Origin: Lysinibacillus sp. 2017
GTDB lineage: Bacteria; Bacillota; Bacilli; Bacillales_A; Planococcaceae
Direction of reading: 5' to 3'
DNA length: 64,000 nucleotides
Assembly: GCF_003073375.1 (NCBI RefSeq)
Contig: NZ_CP029002.1
Location: 2,528,001-2,592,000, forward strand
In this document: positions 1-8,468 of the stretch, one piece after another
How positions within the stretch are numbered: the stretch's first letter is position 1
Layout: each line of letters starts with the position of its first letter
Position numbers and translations under genes: made by a program
The notes under the pieces: model-generated
The model's input: only the letters and a program-made list of their open reading frames with translations
What the model was told of the DNA's origin: nothing
Database searches by the model: none

Positions 1-53
1 TGCTTTAACAAGTGGGAGATGAAGAAAACCGCGACTAATGAAGTTTCAAGTTA

Positions 54-563
54 TTATTGTGCTAACGAGGCTAAAACTTCTTCTATCATTTCCCACTCAG
101 CATCTGTTTCGATTGGTAATAAATCGATAACTTCACCTTTTTCACCTGCGATGTAAGCTGATGCGAATACTTCATCTAAGTTTGGTGCATCGTCTTCAAA
201 AATAGCATAGAATAAATAGTTTTTATTGCCTTGCTCGAATCGGTGTAAAATTTGACACATCACTTCTTCGTCTTGATCATTCGTGATTGTAAAGAAGTTC
301 GCTTGGTCAGCACCAAATTCAGCGATGACTGTATTCATTACTTCTTCTACCATTGCCCATTCTTCATCCGTTTCGATATCTGAAAAACTCGACATTTCAC
401 CATTTTCATCTACTTCATAGCGTAATGCTGAAATACCAGTATCCGTGTCACCTACTAATGAAAATAGTACATATGAATGCTCGTCCGAATCAAACGAAAA
501 TACAACGCGGCATTGTTGCTCTTTCCCGTCTTCTGTTTGTAATACAAAAATTTGATCTTCCAT
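54..563 (-). CDS. Tandem DUF1292 (YrzB-like) protein
   Basis: A 169-residue acidic protein made of two copies of the DUF1292 fold, about residues 1-85 and 90-169. Each copy has a strand-rich start, a central Y-x-L-F or Y-L-F-Y-A block, and an E-x-D-x-E-W-x-M-x-E-E-V end (TDEEWAMVEEV and TDAEWEMIEEV). DUF1292 proteins have no established biochemical role, so none is claimed. The start has a good SD (GGAGG, 7-8 nt upstream). It lies downstream of a single-copy DUF1292 gene, with a hairpin between the two, which suggests gene duplication followed by an internal duplication. Confidence 0.85.
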   Translation of the reverse strand: MEDQIFVLQTEDGKEQQCRVVFSFDSDEHSYVLFSLVGDTDTGISALRYEVDENGEMSSFSDIETDEEWAMVEEVMNTVIAEFGADQANFFTITNDQDEEVMCQILHRFEQGNKNYLFYAIFEDDAPNLDEVFASAYIAGEKGEVIDLLPIETDAEWEMIEEVLASLAQ

Positions 564-584
564 GAAAGGCCCTCCTATAATAAC

Positions 585-616
585 AAAGCAGAGTCGGCTC
601 TTGCCTACTCTGCTTT
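585..616 (-). terminator. Hairpin between the two DUF1292 genes
   Basis: Perfect 10-bp arms (585-594 with 607-616), extended by GGC/GCC inside, followed by a T-rich tract on the minus strand (TTTGTTATTAT). Likely a terminator or attenuator that reduces read-through from the 97-residue DUF1292 gene into the tandem one. Confidence 0.6.
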
Positions 617-641
617 ATTTTCATGTTAAATTACGAAAAGA

Positions 642-935
642 TTATTCTTCTTCGCCAATTTCGTCTTCAATTTGGTTTAATACTTCTTCGATTAAATCCC
701 ATTCAGCTTCATTTTCGATTGGCGTTAATTCGCCATCTTCACCGTTTTCAGCTGGTACGAAAGCTGAGGCAAAAATTTCCACTGCGCCGTCTTCGTCTTC
801 TTCAGCGCCTACTAAAGAATATAATACGTATGATTTACCGAATTCTTCTGATTCGAAAGTGTGTAAAATTTCGCAAAGTTGTTCGTTTCCATTTTCATCT
901 ACTACTGTAATTTGATTTTGTTGTTGTTCTGACAT
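642..935 (-). CDS. yrzB: DUF1292 family protein, YrzB-like
   Basis: A 97-residue very acidic protein with one DUF1292 domain ([17 protein letters not shown], and a C-terminal [10 protein letters not shown]). The ATG at 935 is preferred over the longer GTG reading because GAGGTGA lies 6 nt upstream of it and overlaps the GTG. In B. subtilis yrzB sits next to yrrK (ruvX) and yrzL (ireB) in the same order as here. Its function is unknown. Confidence 0.85.
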   Translation of the reverse strand: MSEQQQNQITVVDENGNEQLCEILHTFESEEFGKSYVLYSLVGAEEDEDGAVEIFASAFVPAENGEDGELTPIENEAEWDLIEEVLNQIEDEIGEEE

Positions 936-1042
936 TATAGTCACCTCTTCATAATATTTAGGCTTAACCTATTACTCCATTTATTATACAAAATTGGTTA
1001 CATTTTAAGAACCAATACGTCTCATGTTGGAGCGACTTTAAT

Positions 1043-1111
1043 TTTTGCCTTTGAAGCTTCGCTTTCAAGGCAAAAACTAAACGTTTTGCTTGAACAAAAC
1101 GTTTAGTTTTT
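1043..1111 (-). terminator. Two back-to-back hairpins downstream of ruvX
   Basis: Hairpin A spans 1072-1111 with 17-bp perfect arms and runs over the ruvX stop codon (1103-1105). Hairpin B spans about 1043-1076 (TTTTTGCCTT pairing with AAGGCAAAAA) and shares its A-tract with A. Together they form a strong transcription end in an AT-rich context, probably effective on both strands. Confidence 0.7.
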
Positions 1112-1519
1112 ACTATCTAAGTATCCTTGTAAAATCATAACCGCTGCCATTTTATCAATGACTAGTTTGCGTTTTTTTCGGCTTACATCTGCTTCAATAA
1201 GCATACGTTCTGCAGCCATTGTCGTTAAACGCTCGTCCCATAATTTTACTGGGAAGCCGAATGTATCTTCTAGTAACTTTTTATAACTTTCAGATGCTTC
1301 CCCACGTGGTCCAACTGTATTGTTCATGTTTTTCGGAAACCCAACAACGAATTCCGTTACATTGTGTTCCTTTACAAGCTCTTTAATACGTTCAATACCA
1401 AATTCGCCTATCGCTTCATTAATTTTTACAGTTTCTATCCCTTGAGCCGTCCAGCCAAATGCATCGCTTATCGCGACACCGACCGTTTTTGAGCCGACGT
1501 CTAAACCCATAATTTTCAT
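1103..1519 (-). CDS. ruvX: RuvX/YqgF family Holliday junction resolvase-like nuclease
   Basis: 138 residues, normal length for YqgF/RuvX. The RNase H-like fold is recognisable from the first strand G-L-D-V-G-S-K-T (catalytic Asp at residue 6), the central V-V-G-F-P block, and the C-terminal D-E-R-L-T-T and D-x-x-A-A motifs. Family members have been linked to Holliday-junction processing and to 16S rRNA 5' maturation; which applies here cannot be told from sequence. The start overlaps the ireB stop in an ATGA, so the two are translationally coupled. Confidence 0.95.
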   Translation of the reverse strand: MKIMGLDVGSKTVGVAISDAFGWTAQGIETVKINEAIGEFGIERIKELVKEHNVTEFVVGFPKNMNNTVGPRGEASESYKKLLEDTFGFPVKLWDERLTTMAAERMLIEADVSRKKRKLVIDKMAAVMILQGYLDSKN

Positions 1520-1788
1520 TTTTCCGCCTCAGTATTCTTCTTAATATAAAATTTTACGAGCTCCTCAAGAATTTCATCTCGCTCGAGCTTGCGGATTAAA
1601 TTACGTGCATCCTGGTGGCGAGGGATGTATGCCGGGTCACCAGATAACAAATAACCGACAATTTGATTTGTTGGGTTATAGCCTTTTTCTTCTAATGACT
1701 TATACACTTTCAACATCACTTGCTTTACTTCTTGTTCCATTGACTCTTCAGGAAAACTAAATTTCATCGTTTGATCGAAAGAACTCAA
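1516..1788 (-). CDS. ireB: IreB family regulatory phosphoprotein (YrzL)
   Basis: A DUF965 protein of 90 residues from the TTG at 1788. The family usually begins S-S-F-D-x-T-M-K-F, which matches, and GAGGTG sits about 7 nt upstream of this TTG. The longer reading would put the start inside the SD. In Enterococcus faecalis IreB is phosphorylated by the Ser/Thr kinase IreK and affects cephalosporin resistance; the role in bacilli is less clear. Conserved blocks include [16 protein letters not shown] and A-Y-I-P-R-H. It lies between alaS and ruvX as in B. subtilis. Confidence 0.93.
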   Translation of the reverse strand: MSSFDQTMKFSFPEESMEQEVKQVMLKVYKSLEEKGYNPTNQIVGYLLSGDPAYIPRHQDARNLIRKLERDEILEELVKFYIKKNTEAEK

Positions 1789-1812
1789 GACCAGCACCTC
1801 GCTTTCAGCAAT

Positions 1813-1846
1813 AAGGAGATGGAGTGATTAGACCCCATCTCCATTT
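1813..1846 (-). terminator. Possible alaS terminator
   Basis: An inverted repeat GGAGATGG ... CCATCTCC around a short loop, between alaS and ireB. The minus-strand T-tract is short (CCTTATT), so termination may be partial and allow read-through into ireB-ruvX. Confidence 0.4.
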
Positions 1847-1911
1847 TCTCTATTATAGCTTATTCGAGCATGCACTTCAAATATGCTTGAGTAAATTTCA
1901 GGAAGTTCGAA

Positions 1912-4581
1912 TTATAAAGATTTTACATGCTCGTACACAGCTGCTAATGCTTCGTCTAATTTAGAAGCATCTTTCGCACCAGCCATCGCCATATCTGGAC
2001 GGCCTCCACCTTTACCGCCAGTAGCTTCTGCCACCATTTTCACGATGTTACCTGCGTGATAGTTTCCGCCTACGATATCTTTTGTTACACCTGCGCAAAG
2101 CATGACTTTATCATCTGCTACTGCACCAAGTACGATTACTGCTGCATCCATTTTTTCTTTTAAATCATCCATCATTTGACGTAATTGATTGTTGTCTTTT
2201 GCATCAACACGTGTTGCAAGAACTGTTACGTCCCCAATTTTTTGTGCTGCATCAAGAATTGCGCCCGCTTGTGCATTCGCCATTTTATGTGATAATGAAT
2301 CATTTTCACGTTGTAATTCTTTATAATCTGCTTGTAATGAAGCAACACGAGTAGCCACGTCTTTTGGATTTGCTTTTAAAAGATGAGCTGCTTCGTTAAG
2401 AACCGCTTCCTCTTCTTTAATTGCTTCGTATGCCGCTTTACCTGTTACCGCTTCAATACGACGAGTACCTGCTCCGATACCGCCTTCTGAAACGATTTTG
2501 AAAATGCCAATTTCAGATGAACGAGAAACGTGTAACCCACCGCAAAGCTCGATTGAGTAATCAGATACAGCTACTACGCGTACGATATCCCCGTATTTTT
2601 CACCGAACAGTGCCATTGCCCCCATTGCTTTTGCAGAGTCAATATCCATTTCTTTAATAACAACTTCAATATCGTCCCAAATTCTTTCATTCACAGCACG
2701 TTCTACTTGTGCTAATTCTTCTTTAGTTACCCCGCCGAAGTGAGAGAAGTCGAAACGTAAACGGTCAGGACCTACATAAGAACCTGCTTGTGCTACGTGA
2801 TCGCCTAATACGTCTTTTAATGCACGGTGCATTAAGTGAGTAGCTGTATGGTTTTTAAGGATTAGTGTACGTTTTTCACGATTTACTTTTGCTGTAGCTT
2901 TATCTCCTACGTGCATTTCACCAGATTCAACAACTACTGTGTGTAACGGTTGGCCGTTAGGTGCTTTTTGTACATCTTTCACGATGGCAGTGAAACCATC
3001 TGCTTCGATGATACCTGTATCCGCGATTTGTCCACCCATTTCAGCGTAGAATGGTGTTTCAGATAAGATAATAAGTGCTTCATCGCCTTCTGAAGCTGTT
3101 TTTGTCGCTTGGCCGTTTACAACGATTGCTGCAACTGATGTCGAAGCTTCTAAAGCATTATAAATATATGTTGATTCTTGAGTTAAATTTGACAGTACTT
3201 CATTTTGAACTTGCATTGAGTCCACGTCCACACGGGCATTACGAGCACGTTCACGTTGTGCTTCCATCGATGAATTGAACCCTTCGTGATCCACTGTCAT
3301 GCCAACTTCTTCTGCGTACTCTTCTGTTAATTCGATTGGGAAACCAAATGTATCATATAAACGGAATGCATCCGCGCCAGGAATCACTGTTTCACCTTTA
3401 GCTTTTTGACTTTCAACAACATCGTTAAAGATTGCTAAACCGCCGTCTAAAGTTTCGTGGAATCGAACTTCTTCGTTTTTAATAACACGTTGGATAAATG
3501 CTTCCTTCTCTTTTACTTGTGGGTAGAAGTCTTCCATAATTTCACCAACAGTTGGCACTAATTCAAACATGAATGGTTTTTCGATCCCAATTTGTTTAGC
3601 ATAACGAACCGCACGACGTAGTAAACGACGTAATACATAGCCACGACCTTCGTTTGAAGGTAATGCACCGTCACCAATCGCAAAGGCTACTGTACGAATA
3701 TGGTCAGCAATTACTTTGAATGGTGTGTTAATATCTTCCGTTGAACCGAAAATTTCTTTTAAGTCAACTTCTTGTGGACGTGTATATTTACGGTTTGCGA
3801 AGTCTTCCGTTTTTTCGATAATTGGCATGAATAGGTCTGTATCGAAGTTTGTTGGTACATTTTGTACAACTGAAACAATACGTTCTAATCCCATACCTGT
3901 ATCAATGTTTTGTTTTGGTAGTGGCGTATATGTGCCATCTGGGTTGTGGTTGAATTGAGAGAACACAAGGTTCCAAATTTCTAAATAACGTTCATTTTCT
4001 CCACCTGTGTACATTTCTTCTTCAGGTGCACCAAAACCATATACTTCACCACGGTCATAGAAAATCTCAGAGTTTGGACCAGATGGACCTTCCCCGATGT
4101 CCCAGAAGTTCCCCTCTAAACGGATTAAACGTTCAGCAGGAATACCGATTTCGTCATGCCATACGTCATATGCTTCTTGGTCTTCTGGATGAATTGTGAT
4201 TGATAACTTTTCTGGTTCAAAGCCCATCCATTTTGGATCTGTTAGGAATTCCCATGCATAGTGAATAGCTTCTTTTTTGAAGTAATCGCCGATTGAGAAG
4301 TTTCCTAACATTTCAAAGAATGTATGGTGACGTGCTGTTTTCCCTACGTTTTCAATATCGTTTGTACGAATTGATTTTTGTGCGTTTGTAATACGTGGGT
4401 TTTCTGGAATAATGCGACCATCAAAGTAAGGTTTTAATGTTGCTACCCCTGAGTTGATCCATAATAGAGATGCATCATTAATTGGTACAAGTGGTGCTGA
4501 TGGCTCTACATGGTGTCCTTTTTCTTTAAAGAAGTCTAAGTATAGACGACGAATTTCTGAAGCTGTCATAGTTTTTGTCAT
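1912..4581 (-). CDS. alaS: Alanine--tRNA ligase
   Basis: 889 residues, full length for bacterial AlaRS. N-terminal class II catalytic core (about 1-270), tRNA-recognition helices (270-460), editing domain with the zinc-binding H-T-A-T-H and C-G-G-x-H motifs (about 560-680), and a C-Ala/DHHA1 domain with a G-G-K-G-G-G-R-P signature near the C-terminus. It charges tRNA-Ala and hydrolyses Ser/Gly-tRNA-Ala. Translation starts at ATG 4581 after an AGGAGG-type SD. A T-box leader with an alanine specifier lies directly upstream, so expression should respond to uncharged tRNA-Ala. Confidence 0.98.
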   Translation of the reverse strand: MTKTMTASEIRRLYLDFFKEKGHHVEPSAPLVPINDASLLWINSGVATLKPYFDGRIIPENPRITNAQKSIRTNDIENVGKTARHHTFFEMLGNFSIGDYFKKEAIHYAWEFLTDPKWMGFEPEKLSITIHPEDQEAYDVWHDEIGIPAERLIRLEGNFWDIGEGPSGPNSEIFYDRGEVYGFGAPEEEMYTGGENERYLEIWNLVFSQFNHNPDGTYTPLPKQNIDTGMGLERIVSVVQNVPTNFDTDLFMPIIEKTEDFANRKYTRPQEVDLKEIFGSTEDINTPFKVIADHIRTVAFAIGDGALPSNEGRGYVLRRLLRRAVRYAKQIGIEKPFMFELVPTVGEIMEDFYPQVKEKEAFIQRVIKNEEVRFHETLDGGLAIFNDVVESQKAKGETVIPGADAFRLYDTFGFPIELTEEYAEEVGMTVDHEGFNSSMEAQRERARNARVDVDSMQVQNEVLSNLTQESTYIYNALEASTSVAAIVVNGQATKTASEGDEALIILSETPFYAEMGGQIADTGIIEADGFTAIVKDVQKAPNGQPLHTVVVESGEMHVGDKATAKVNREKRTLILKNHTATHLMHRALKDVLGDHVAQAGSYVGPDRLRFDFSHFGGVTKEELAQVERAVNERIWDDIEVVIKEMDIDSAKAMGAMALFGEKYGDIVRVVAVSDYSIELCGGLHVSRSSEIGIFKIVSEGGIGAGTRRIEAVTGKAAYEAIKEEEAVLNEAAHLLKANPKDVATRVASLQADYKELQRENDSLSHKMANAQAGAILDAAQKIGDVTVLATRVDAKDNNQLRQMMDDLKEKMDAAVIVLGAVADDKVMLCAGVTKDIVGGNYHAGNIVKMVAEATGGKGGGRPDMAMAGAKDASKLDEALAAVYEHVKSL

Positions 4582-4639
4582 GTTGTTTTCCTCCTAAAAT
4601 AATTTAAATGTTTTGAATGATGATGATGTAATCCAGAAA

Positions 4640-4890
4640 AACAAAAAAGCCCTCATCCCGGTAAAGGGACGAAGACTGTAATTTCGTGGTACCACCCTAA
4701 TTTATAATGCGTTAAAAACACATCATATCTCAAGCGCCTGTAACGTAGGCGAACGGCAGGTATTAGTTGCACTCTGGAGTAGCTTTCGGTATTTTTTACA
4801 CGGAGATTTTTTCAGCCAAGAAATCTCTTTCTGCTCGCGTTGTCCATACGTACTTTTTCCATCATCGTTTTCATTATATTCTATTGTTCA
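4640..4890 (-). promoter_or_regulatory. T-box leader (tRNA-Ala specific) of alaS
   Basis: The minus strand carries the T-box core GGGTGGTACCACG (complement around 4684-4698), an AGTA-type Stem I base, an AG-bulge/GGCTGAAA loop, and a specifier loop GAAA-GCT-ACTCC whose GCU codon (4781-4783) specifies Ala. An 11-bp terminator stem at 4643-4676, followed by a T6 run, competes with the antiterminator. Uncharged tRNA-Ala should favour read-through into alaS. Confidence 0.93.
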
Positions 4891-4928
4891 TTATAGAAAA
4901 ATGAAATCCGACTGTCAATCGCCATTCC

Positions 4929-6077
4929 TTAATAATCAAATCGTTTTTTCGTGAAAAGAATTAAGAAAATTGCTGGTACAGTAAAAATAATCATACCTAA
5001 AAATGCTAATCCAGGTTCAATTTCATAAAGTGCACCGCCTAAAAGCGTTAATAATGCGGCACTCAAACTCATGGCAAGCGCTGAATAAATCCCCTGTGCG
5101 TTTGGAATTTGTTCTTTTGGTAATGCTTTCGAAATATAACGAATGAAGGCATAGTGTGCCATCGCAAATGATAAAGCATGTAGTGCCTGCGAAATAATGA
5201 ACATCGGCATATTCGGAAAAAGATACACGATAAGCCATCGTACGGTAGCTCCAATTGCTGCTAGAAGCATTAAAGATGATGGCTTCCACTTCGTTAAAAA
5301 TGTATCGGCCTTTAAAAAATATAAGATTTCAAAAAGTACTGCAACATTTAAAATCATCCCAATATAAAAAAGATTAACGTTTAAATCTTGTAAATAAATA
5401 TAGCCATAATTGTAATACGAAGCATGTGCACCTTGTAGTAAGATCACAACAAGTAACACAACACCAAAGCTTTTTACTTTAAATAAACTTTTCATCGATA
5501 AAGCTTTTGTAATATCTTGTTTCGGCGCGAGACTTAACACTTGTGGAGCTGGCATTAATTGAATGGCCAAAAGTGCAGTTAACCCTAAAATCATCGTCCA
5601 TAAAATCATTTGCTCTCCGTACATACCCGTGATCATACTAATAATTAAAACTGCAATAACATAACCAAATGACCCAAGTGAACGCGCTTTCCCGTAATGA
5701 ATTTTTCCGTGCTGCATTAACGTGGATGCACTACTTTCAACTGCCGGTAGCAAGGCTGGATAAAACGCACTAAATAACATGGTTATAATAAATAGCCCTG
5801 CAAATGAATCAATCGGAATGTAAAATAAAGTCACAATCAATGAAGCAATTGTAAAGAAAAGCAATACATTTTTATTACTCATCACTTTAGAAACATAAGG
5901 GAAAACAAACATGGTCGCCACAGCACGTGCCACTAAACCAAATCCCATAATGATACTCGCTTCTGATACTGTTAGCCCTTTATCATTAATCAGCCAACCC
6001 GTCCAATAAGGTAAAAAGATACCCCATGTAATAAAAAACATAAAGAAGTTTTTTGCTAACCACCGTTGATTATTCAT
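4929..6077 (-). CDS. MFS permease of the nucleoside:H+ symporter / HcaT-like type
   Basis: 382 residues with about 12 predicted membrane segments and no signal peptide. The N-terminus (W-L-x-K-N-F-F-M-F-F-x-x-W-G) and the G-K-A-R-S-L-G-S-F-G-Y block resemble the MFS_1_like/HcaT group, which includes nucleoside:H+ symporters. AAGGA lies 8 nt before ATG 6077. It is divergent from a Crp/Fnr regulator and shares a short control region with a palindromic operator. With the CNT nucleoside transporter just beyond the regulator, a nucleoside or related substrate is a reasonable guess, not shown by the sequence. Confidence 0.75.
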   Translation of the reverse strand: MNNQRWLAKNFFMFFITWGIFLPYWTGWLINDKGLTVSEASIIMGFGLVARAVATMFVFPYVSKVMSNKNVLLFFTIASLIVTLFYIPIDSFAGLFIITMLFSAFYPALLPAVESSASTLMQHGKIHYGKARSLGSFGYVIAVLIISMITGMYGEQMILWTMILGLTALLAIQLMPAPQVLSLAPKQDITKALSMKSLFKVKSFGVVLLVVILLQGAHASYYNYGYIYLQDLNVNLFYIGMILNVAVLFEILYFLKADTFLTKWKPSSLMLLAAIGATVRWLIVYLFPNMPMFIISQALHALSFAMAHYAFIRYISKALPKEQIPNAQGIYSALAMSLSAALLTLLGGALYEIEPGLAFLGMIIFTVPAIFLILFTKKRFDY

Positions 6078-6106
6078 AAAAACCGTCCTTTTTCCATTCT
6101 ATTACA

Positions 6107-6153
6107 TTGAATAATAACATGGTGAATTATACAATAATGTGAGATATCTCATA
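6107..6153. promoter_or_regulatory. Divergent promoters with Crp-like palindromic operator
   Basis: On the + strand TTGAAT (6107-6112), 17 nt, then TACAAT (6130-6135) makes a good SigA promoter for the regulator gene. On the minus strand TATAAT (6131-6126) serves the MFS gene, with a poor -35. A near-perfect palindrome TGTGAGATATCTCATA (6138-6153) fits the Crp/Fnr pattern TGTGA-N6-TCACA. It covers the expected + start site and the minus -35 region. This suggests autorepression by the adjacent regulator and co-control of the permease. Confidence 0.65.
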
Positions 6154-6180
6154 TTTTAAGATGAGGAGTTGCATTATAAT

Positions 6181-6849
6181 TTGAAAAAGTTAGCCCAAAA
6201 AGAAGCTGTAGCATATATAAAGAAGTACCCAATTACACCATTTTTTTCTTTTGATATTACCCCTTACATTCATGTATTTGAATTTGAGAAGGGTGAACTG
6301 ATTTTCCAAGAACAATCTTTTCCTGATTATTTATTTTACATGGTAGAAGGAAAAGCAAAACTATATATTACGCATAAAAACGGTAAAATTTCGTTAATTG
6401 ATTTTTTAGCAGCCCCTACCTTCATGGGTGAAATCGAGTTATTAAATTCCGAACGTTATTCGAAAGGTATTCAAACGGTTACCAAATCCATTTGTTTGGC
6501 TATTCCCATTCGTGAAGTGAAGGAACAAGTGTTAGCAGATCCTGTATTTTTAAAAATCCTTTGCTTGTTTTTAAGTAAAAAGACCACGACTGTAACTGCA
6601 AAGTACACACAAAATCAGGCTTATCCGCTCGAAAATCGTTTAGCATCCTTTATATTGCTTTCATCGGATCAGCACTATTATAAAGAAAGGCATACCGAAG
6701 TATGTGAATACCTCGGTGTTTCCTATCGCCATTTGTTATATGTACTCGCACAATTTAATCAAGCTGGCTATATTGAAAAGCACAATCGAGGTTATACATT
6801 AACAAATAAAAACGCTTTAGAACAGTTAGCAGCTGAAATTCAATATTAG
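6181..6849 (+). CDS. Crp/Fnr family regulator, YeiL-like
   Basis: 222 residues: an N-terminal cyclic-nucleotide-binding-type beta-roll (about 30-140, with F-x-x-G-E-L-I-F-x-E and the block F-M-G-E-I-E-L-L) and a C-terminal winged helix (about 150-222, with V-C-E-Y-L-G-V-S-Y-R-H-L as the recognition region). The length and the L-G-V-S-Y-R-H-L block suit the YeiL group. TTG at 6181 is preferred because the SD GAGGAG (6163-6168) directly abuts the alternative TTG at 6169. No cysteine cluster for an iron-sulphur site is obvious. In E. coli yeiL neighbours a nucleoside transporter, and here a CNT transporter follows. Confidence 0.82.
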   Translation: MKKLAQKEAVAYIKKYPITPFFSFDITPYIHVFEFEKGELIFQEQSFPDYLFYMVEGKAKLYITHKNGKISLIDFLAAPTFMGEIELLNSERYSKGIQTVTKSICLAIPIREVKEQVLADPVFLKILCLFLSKKTTTVTAKYTQNQAYPLENRLASFILLSSDQHYYKERHTEVCEYLGVSYRHLLYVLAQFNQAGYIEKHNRGYTLTNKNALEQLAAEIQY

Positions 6850-6930
6850 AAAATACAATTCACGCCAAAATAGCGCGAAATGTCTTTTCTTTTGCGAGTT
6901 CCCTTAAAAAGGTATACTTTCTTAACCATA

Positions 6931-6966
6931 AAAAAAAGACTGTGCTAAAAGTAACTTTTAGCACAG
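6931..6966 (-). terminator. Terminator of the CNT transporter gene
   Basis: A perfect 12-bp stem (6940-6951 with 6955-6966) and 3-nt loop, followed on the minus strand by a T7 run. It separates the convergent regulator and transporter genes. Confidence 0.9.
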
Positions 6967-6983
6967 CCTTTAAATTGAATCGA

Positions 6984-8195
6984 TTATAAGAACATCCCTG
7001 CAATAGCAGCTGATAATAATGATGCTAATGTACCTGCAGCTACTGATTTCAATGCAAGGCTCGCAATCATACTACGTTTATCTGGTGCCATACCACCTAA
7101 ACCACCGATTAAAATACCCATCGAGCTTAAGTTAGCAAATCCGCAAAGTGCGAATGAAATGATGATTCCTGTTTTCTCAGAGAATTCTCCAATCATTGGA
7201 CCAAAGTTAGAGTAGGCTACGAATTCATTTAAGATCAATTTTTGACCGATAAATGAACCTGCATCTACTGCTTCATGCCAAGGAACACCAATTGCAAATG
7301 CTATTGGTGAGAATACATAACCAAGAATACCTTCTAAAGTTACGTTATCAAGACCGAATAAGCCCAAAACGCCACCTAAAATACCATTTAAAAGAGCGAT
7401 TAACGCGATGAAACATAATAACATTGCCCCAACGTTTACTGCTAATTTCATACCATCAGATGCACCTTGAGCGGCTGCATCAATGACGTTTGTAGATTCT
7501 GAGTTACGCTCTAATTTGAAGTCTGCTTCATCAACAACTTCCGTTTCTGGAATCATTAATTTCGCCATAATTAAACCAGCTGGTGCAGCCATGAAACTTG
7601 CTGCTAATAAGTATTCTAAAGGAACACCAAGTAACGAATAACCAATTAATACAGAACCTGATACAGATGCAAGTCCCCCAGTCATTACTGCGAACAATTG
7701 TGATTTCGTCATTTTATTTAGGAATGGACGAATGACAAGCGGTGCTTCTGTTTGACCTACGAAAATATTGGCAGCAGCATTAACTGATTCTGCTTTTGTT
7801 GTTCCTAATACTTTTGATAAGAAACCACCAATAATTTTAATAATTAATTGCATAATTCCTAAGTAATAAAGAACTGCAATTAAAGATGAGAAGAAGATAA
7901 TAATCGTTAATACGCTCATTGCAAATACAAATCCTACGTTGTCAGCATCTGCTAAGCCACCGAATACGAAAGTAACCCCTTCATTCGCATAACTGATTAA
8001 TTTTTGTACGCCATCTGAAAGCTTCATCAATAGTTCACGGCCTGCTGACCATTTCAATACGATAAAAGCAAAAATAAGTTGTACAACTAAACCTGATAAA
8101 ATAATTCTCCACTGAATCGCTTTACGATTGCTTGAAAAAGCAATCGCAATACCGATTACGACAAGAATACCAACGATACCCCAAATGTAATCCAC
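6984..8195 (-). CDS. nupC: Concentrative nucleoside transporter (CNT/NupC family)
   Basis: 403 residues, standard CNT length. N-terminal membrane segments, then the conserved gate region with G-Q-T-E-A-P-L-V-I-R-P and, near the C-terminus, A-L-C-G-F-A-N-L-S-S-M-G-I-L-I-G-G-L-G. Both are family signatures that line the nucleoside and Na+/H+ site. It imports nucleosides across the cytoplasmic membrane. AAGAGGTG lies before ATG 8195. The gene is monocistronic, with terminators on both sides. Several paralogues (nupC, nupG, yutK types) exist in bacilli, so the exact orthologue is not certain. Confidence 0.93.
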   Translation of the reverse strand: MDYIWGIVGILVVIGIAIAFSSNRKAIQWRIILSGLVVQLIFAFIVLKWSAGRELLMKLSDGVQKLISYANEGVTFVFGGLADADNVGFVFAMSVLTIIIFFSSLIAVLYYLGIMQLIIKIIGGFLSKVLGTTKAESVNAAANIFVGQTEAPLVIRPFLNKMTKSQLFAVMTGGLASVSGSVLIGYSLLGVPLEYLLAASFMAAPAGLIMAKLMIPETEVVDEADFKLERNSESTNVIDAAAQGASDGMKLAVNVGAMLLCFIALIALLNGILGGVLGLFGLDNVTLEGILGYVFSPIAFAIGVPWHEAVDAGSFIGQKLILNEFVAYSNFGPMIGEFSEKTGIIISFALCGFANLSSMGILIGGLGGMAPDKRSMIASLALKSVAAGTLASLLSAAIAGMFL

Positions 8196-8407
8196 TGTAT
8201 GTGCACCTCTTTTTTAATTTTGTAAACCTTTTCATTTTACAATTACTGACATCACGCTTCAGATATCGTATAAGTTTTTATTTATACTACCATACCCATT
8301 TACATATTATTAATTAATAGTTTCTTTTTAAATTTCTAACTTTTTAAGCAATTCACGCAGGAAATTATTATAAATATAATATATCCCATCGTTTTCTCTA
8401 TTTATTC

Positions 8408-8461
8408 AAAATAAAAACCAGCTCGTTTTTTCTAGGTGCACATAGAAAAAACAAACTGGCA
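8408..8461 (-). terminator. Terminator downstream of recD2
   Basis: A long imperfect stem (CCAG...GTTTTTTCTA pairing with TAGAAAAAAC...CTGG) with a T5 tract on the minus strand. The rest of the 8196-8468 gap is AT-rich and should hold the nupC promoter, but I could not assign a convincing -35/-10 pair. Confidence 0.75.
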
Positions 8462-8468
8462 TATTTTG

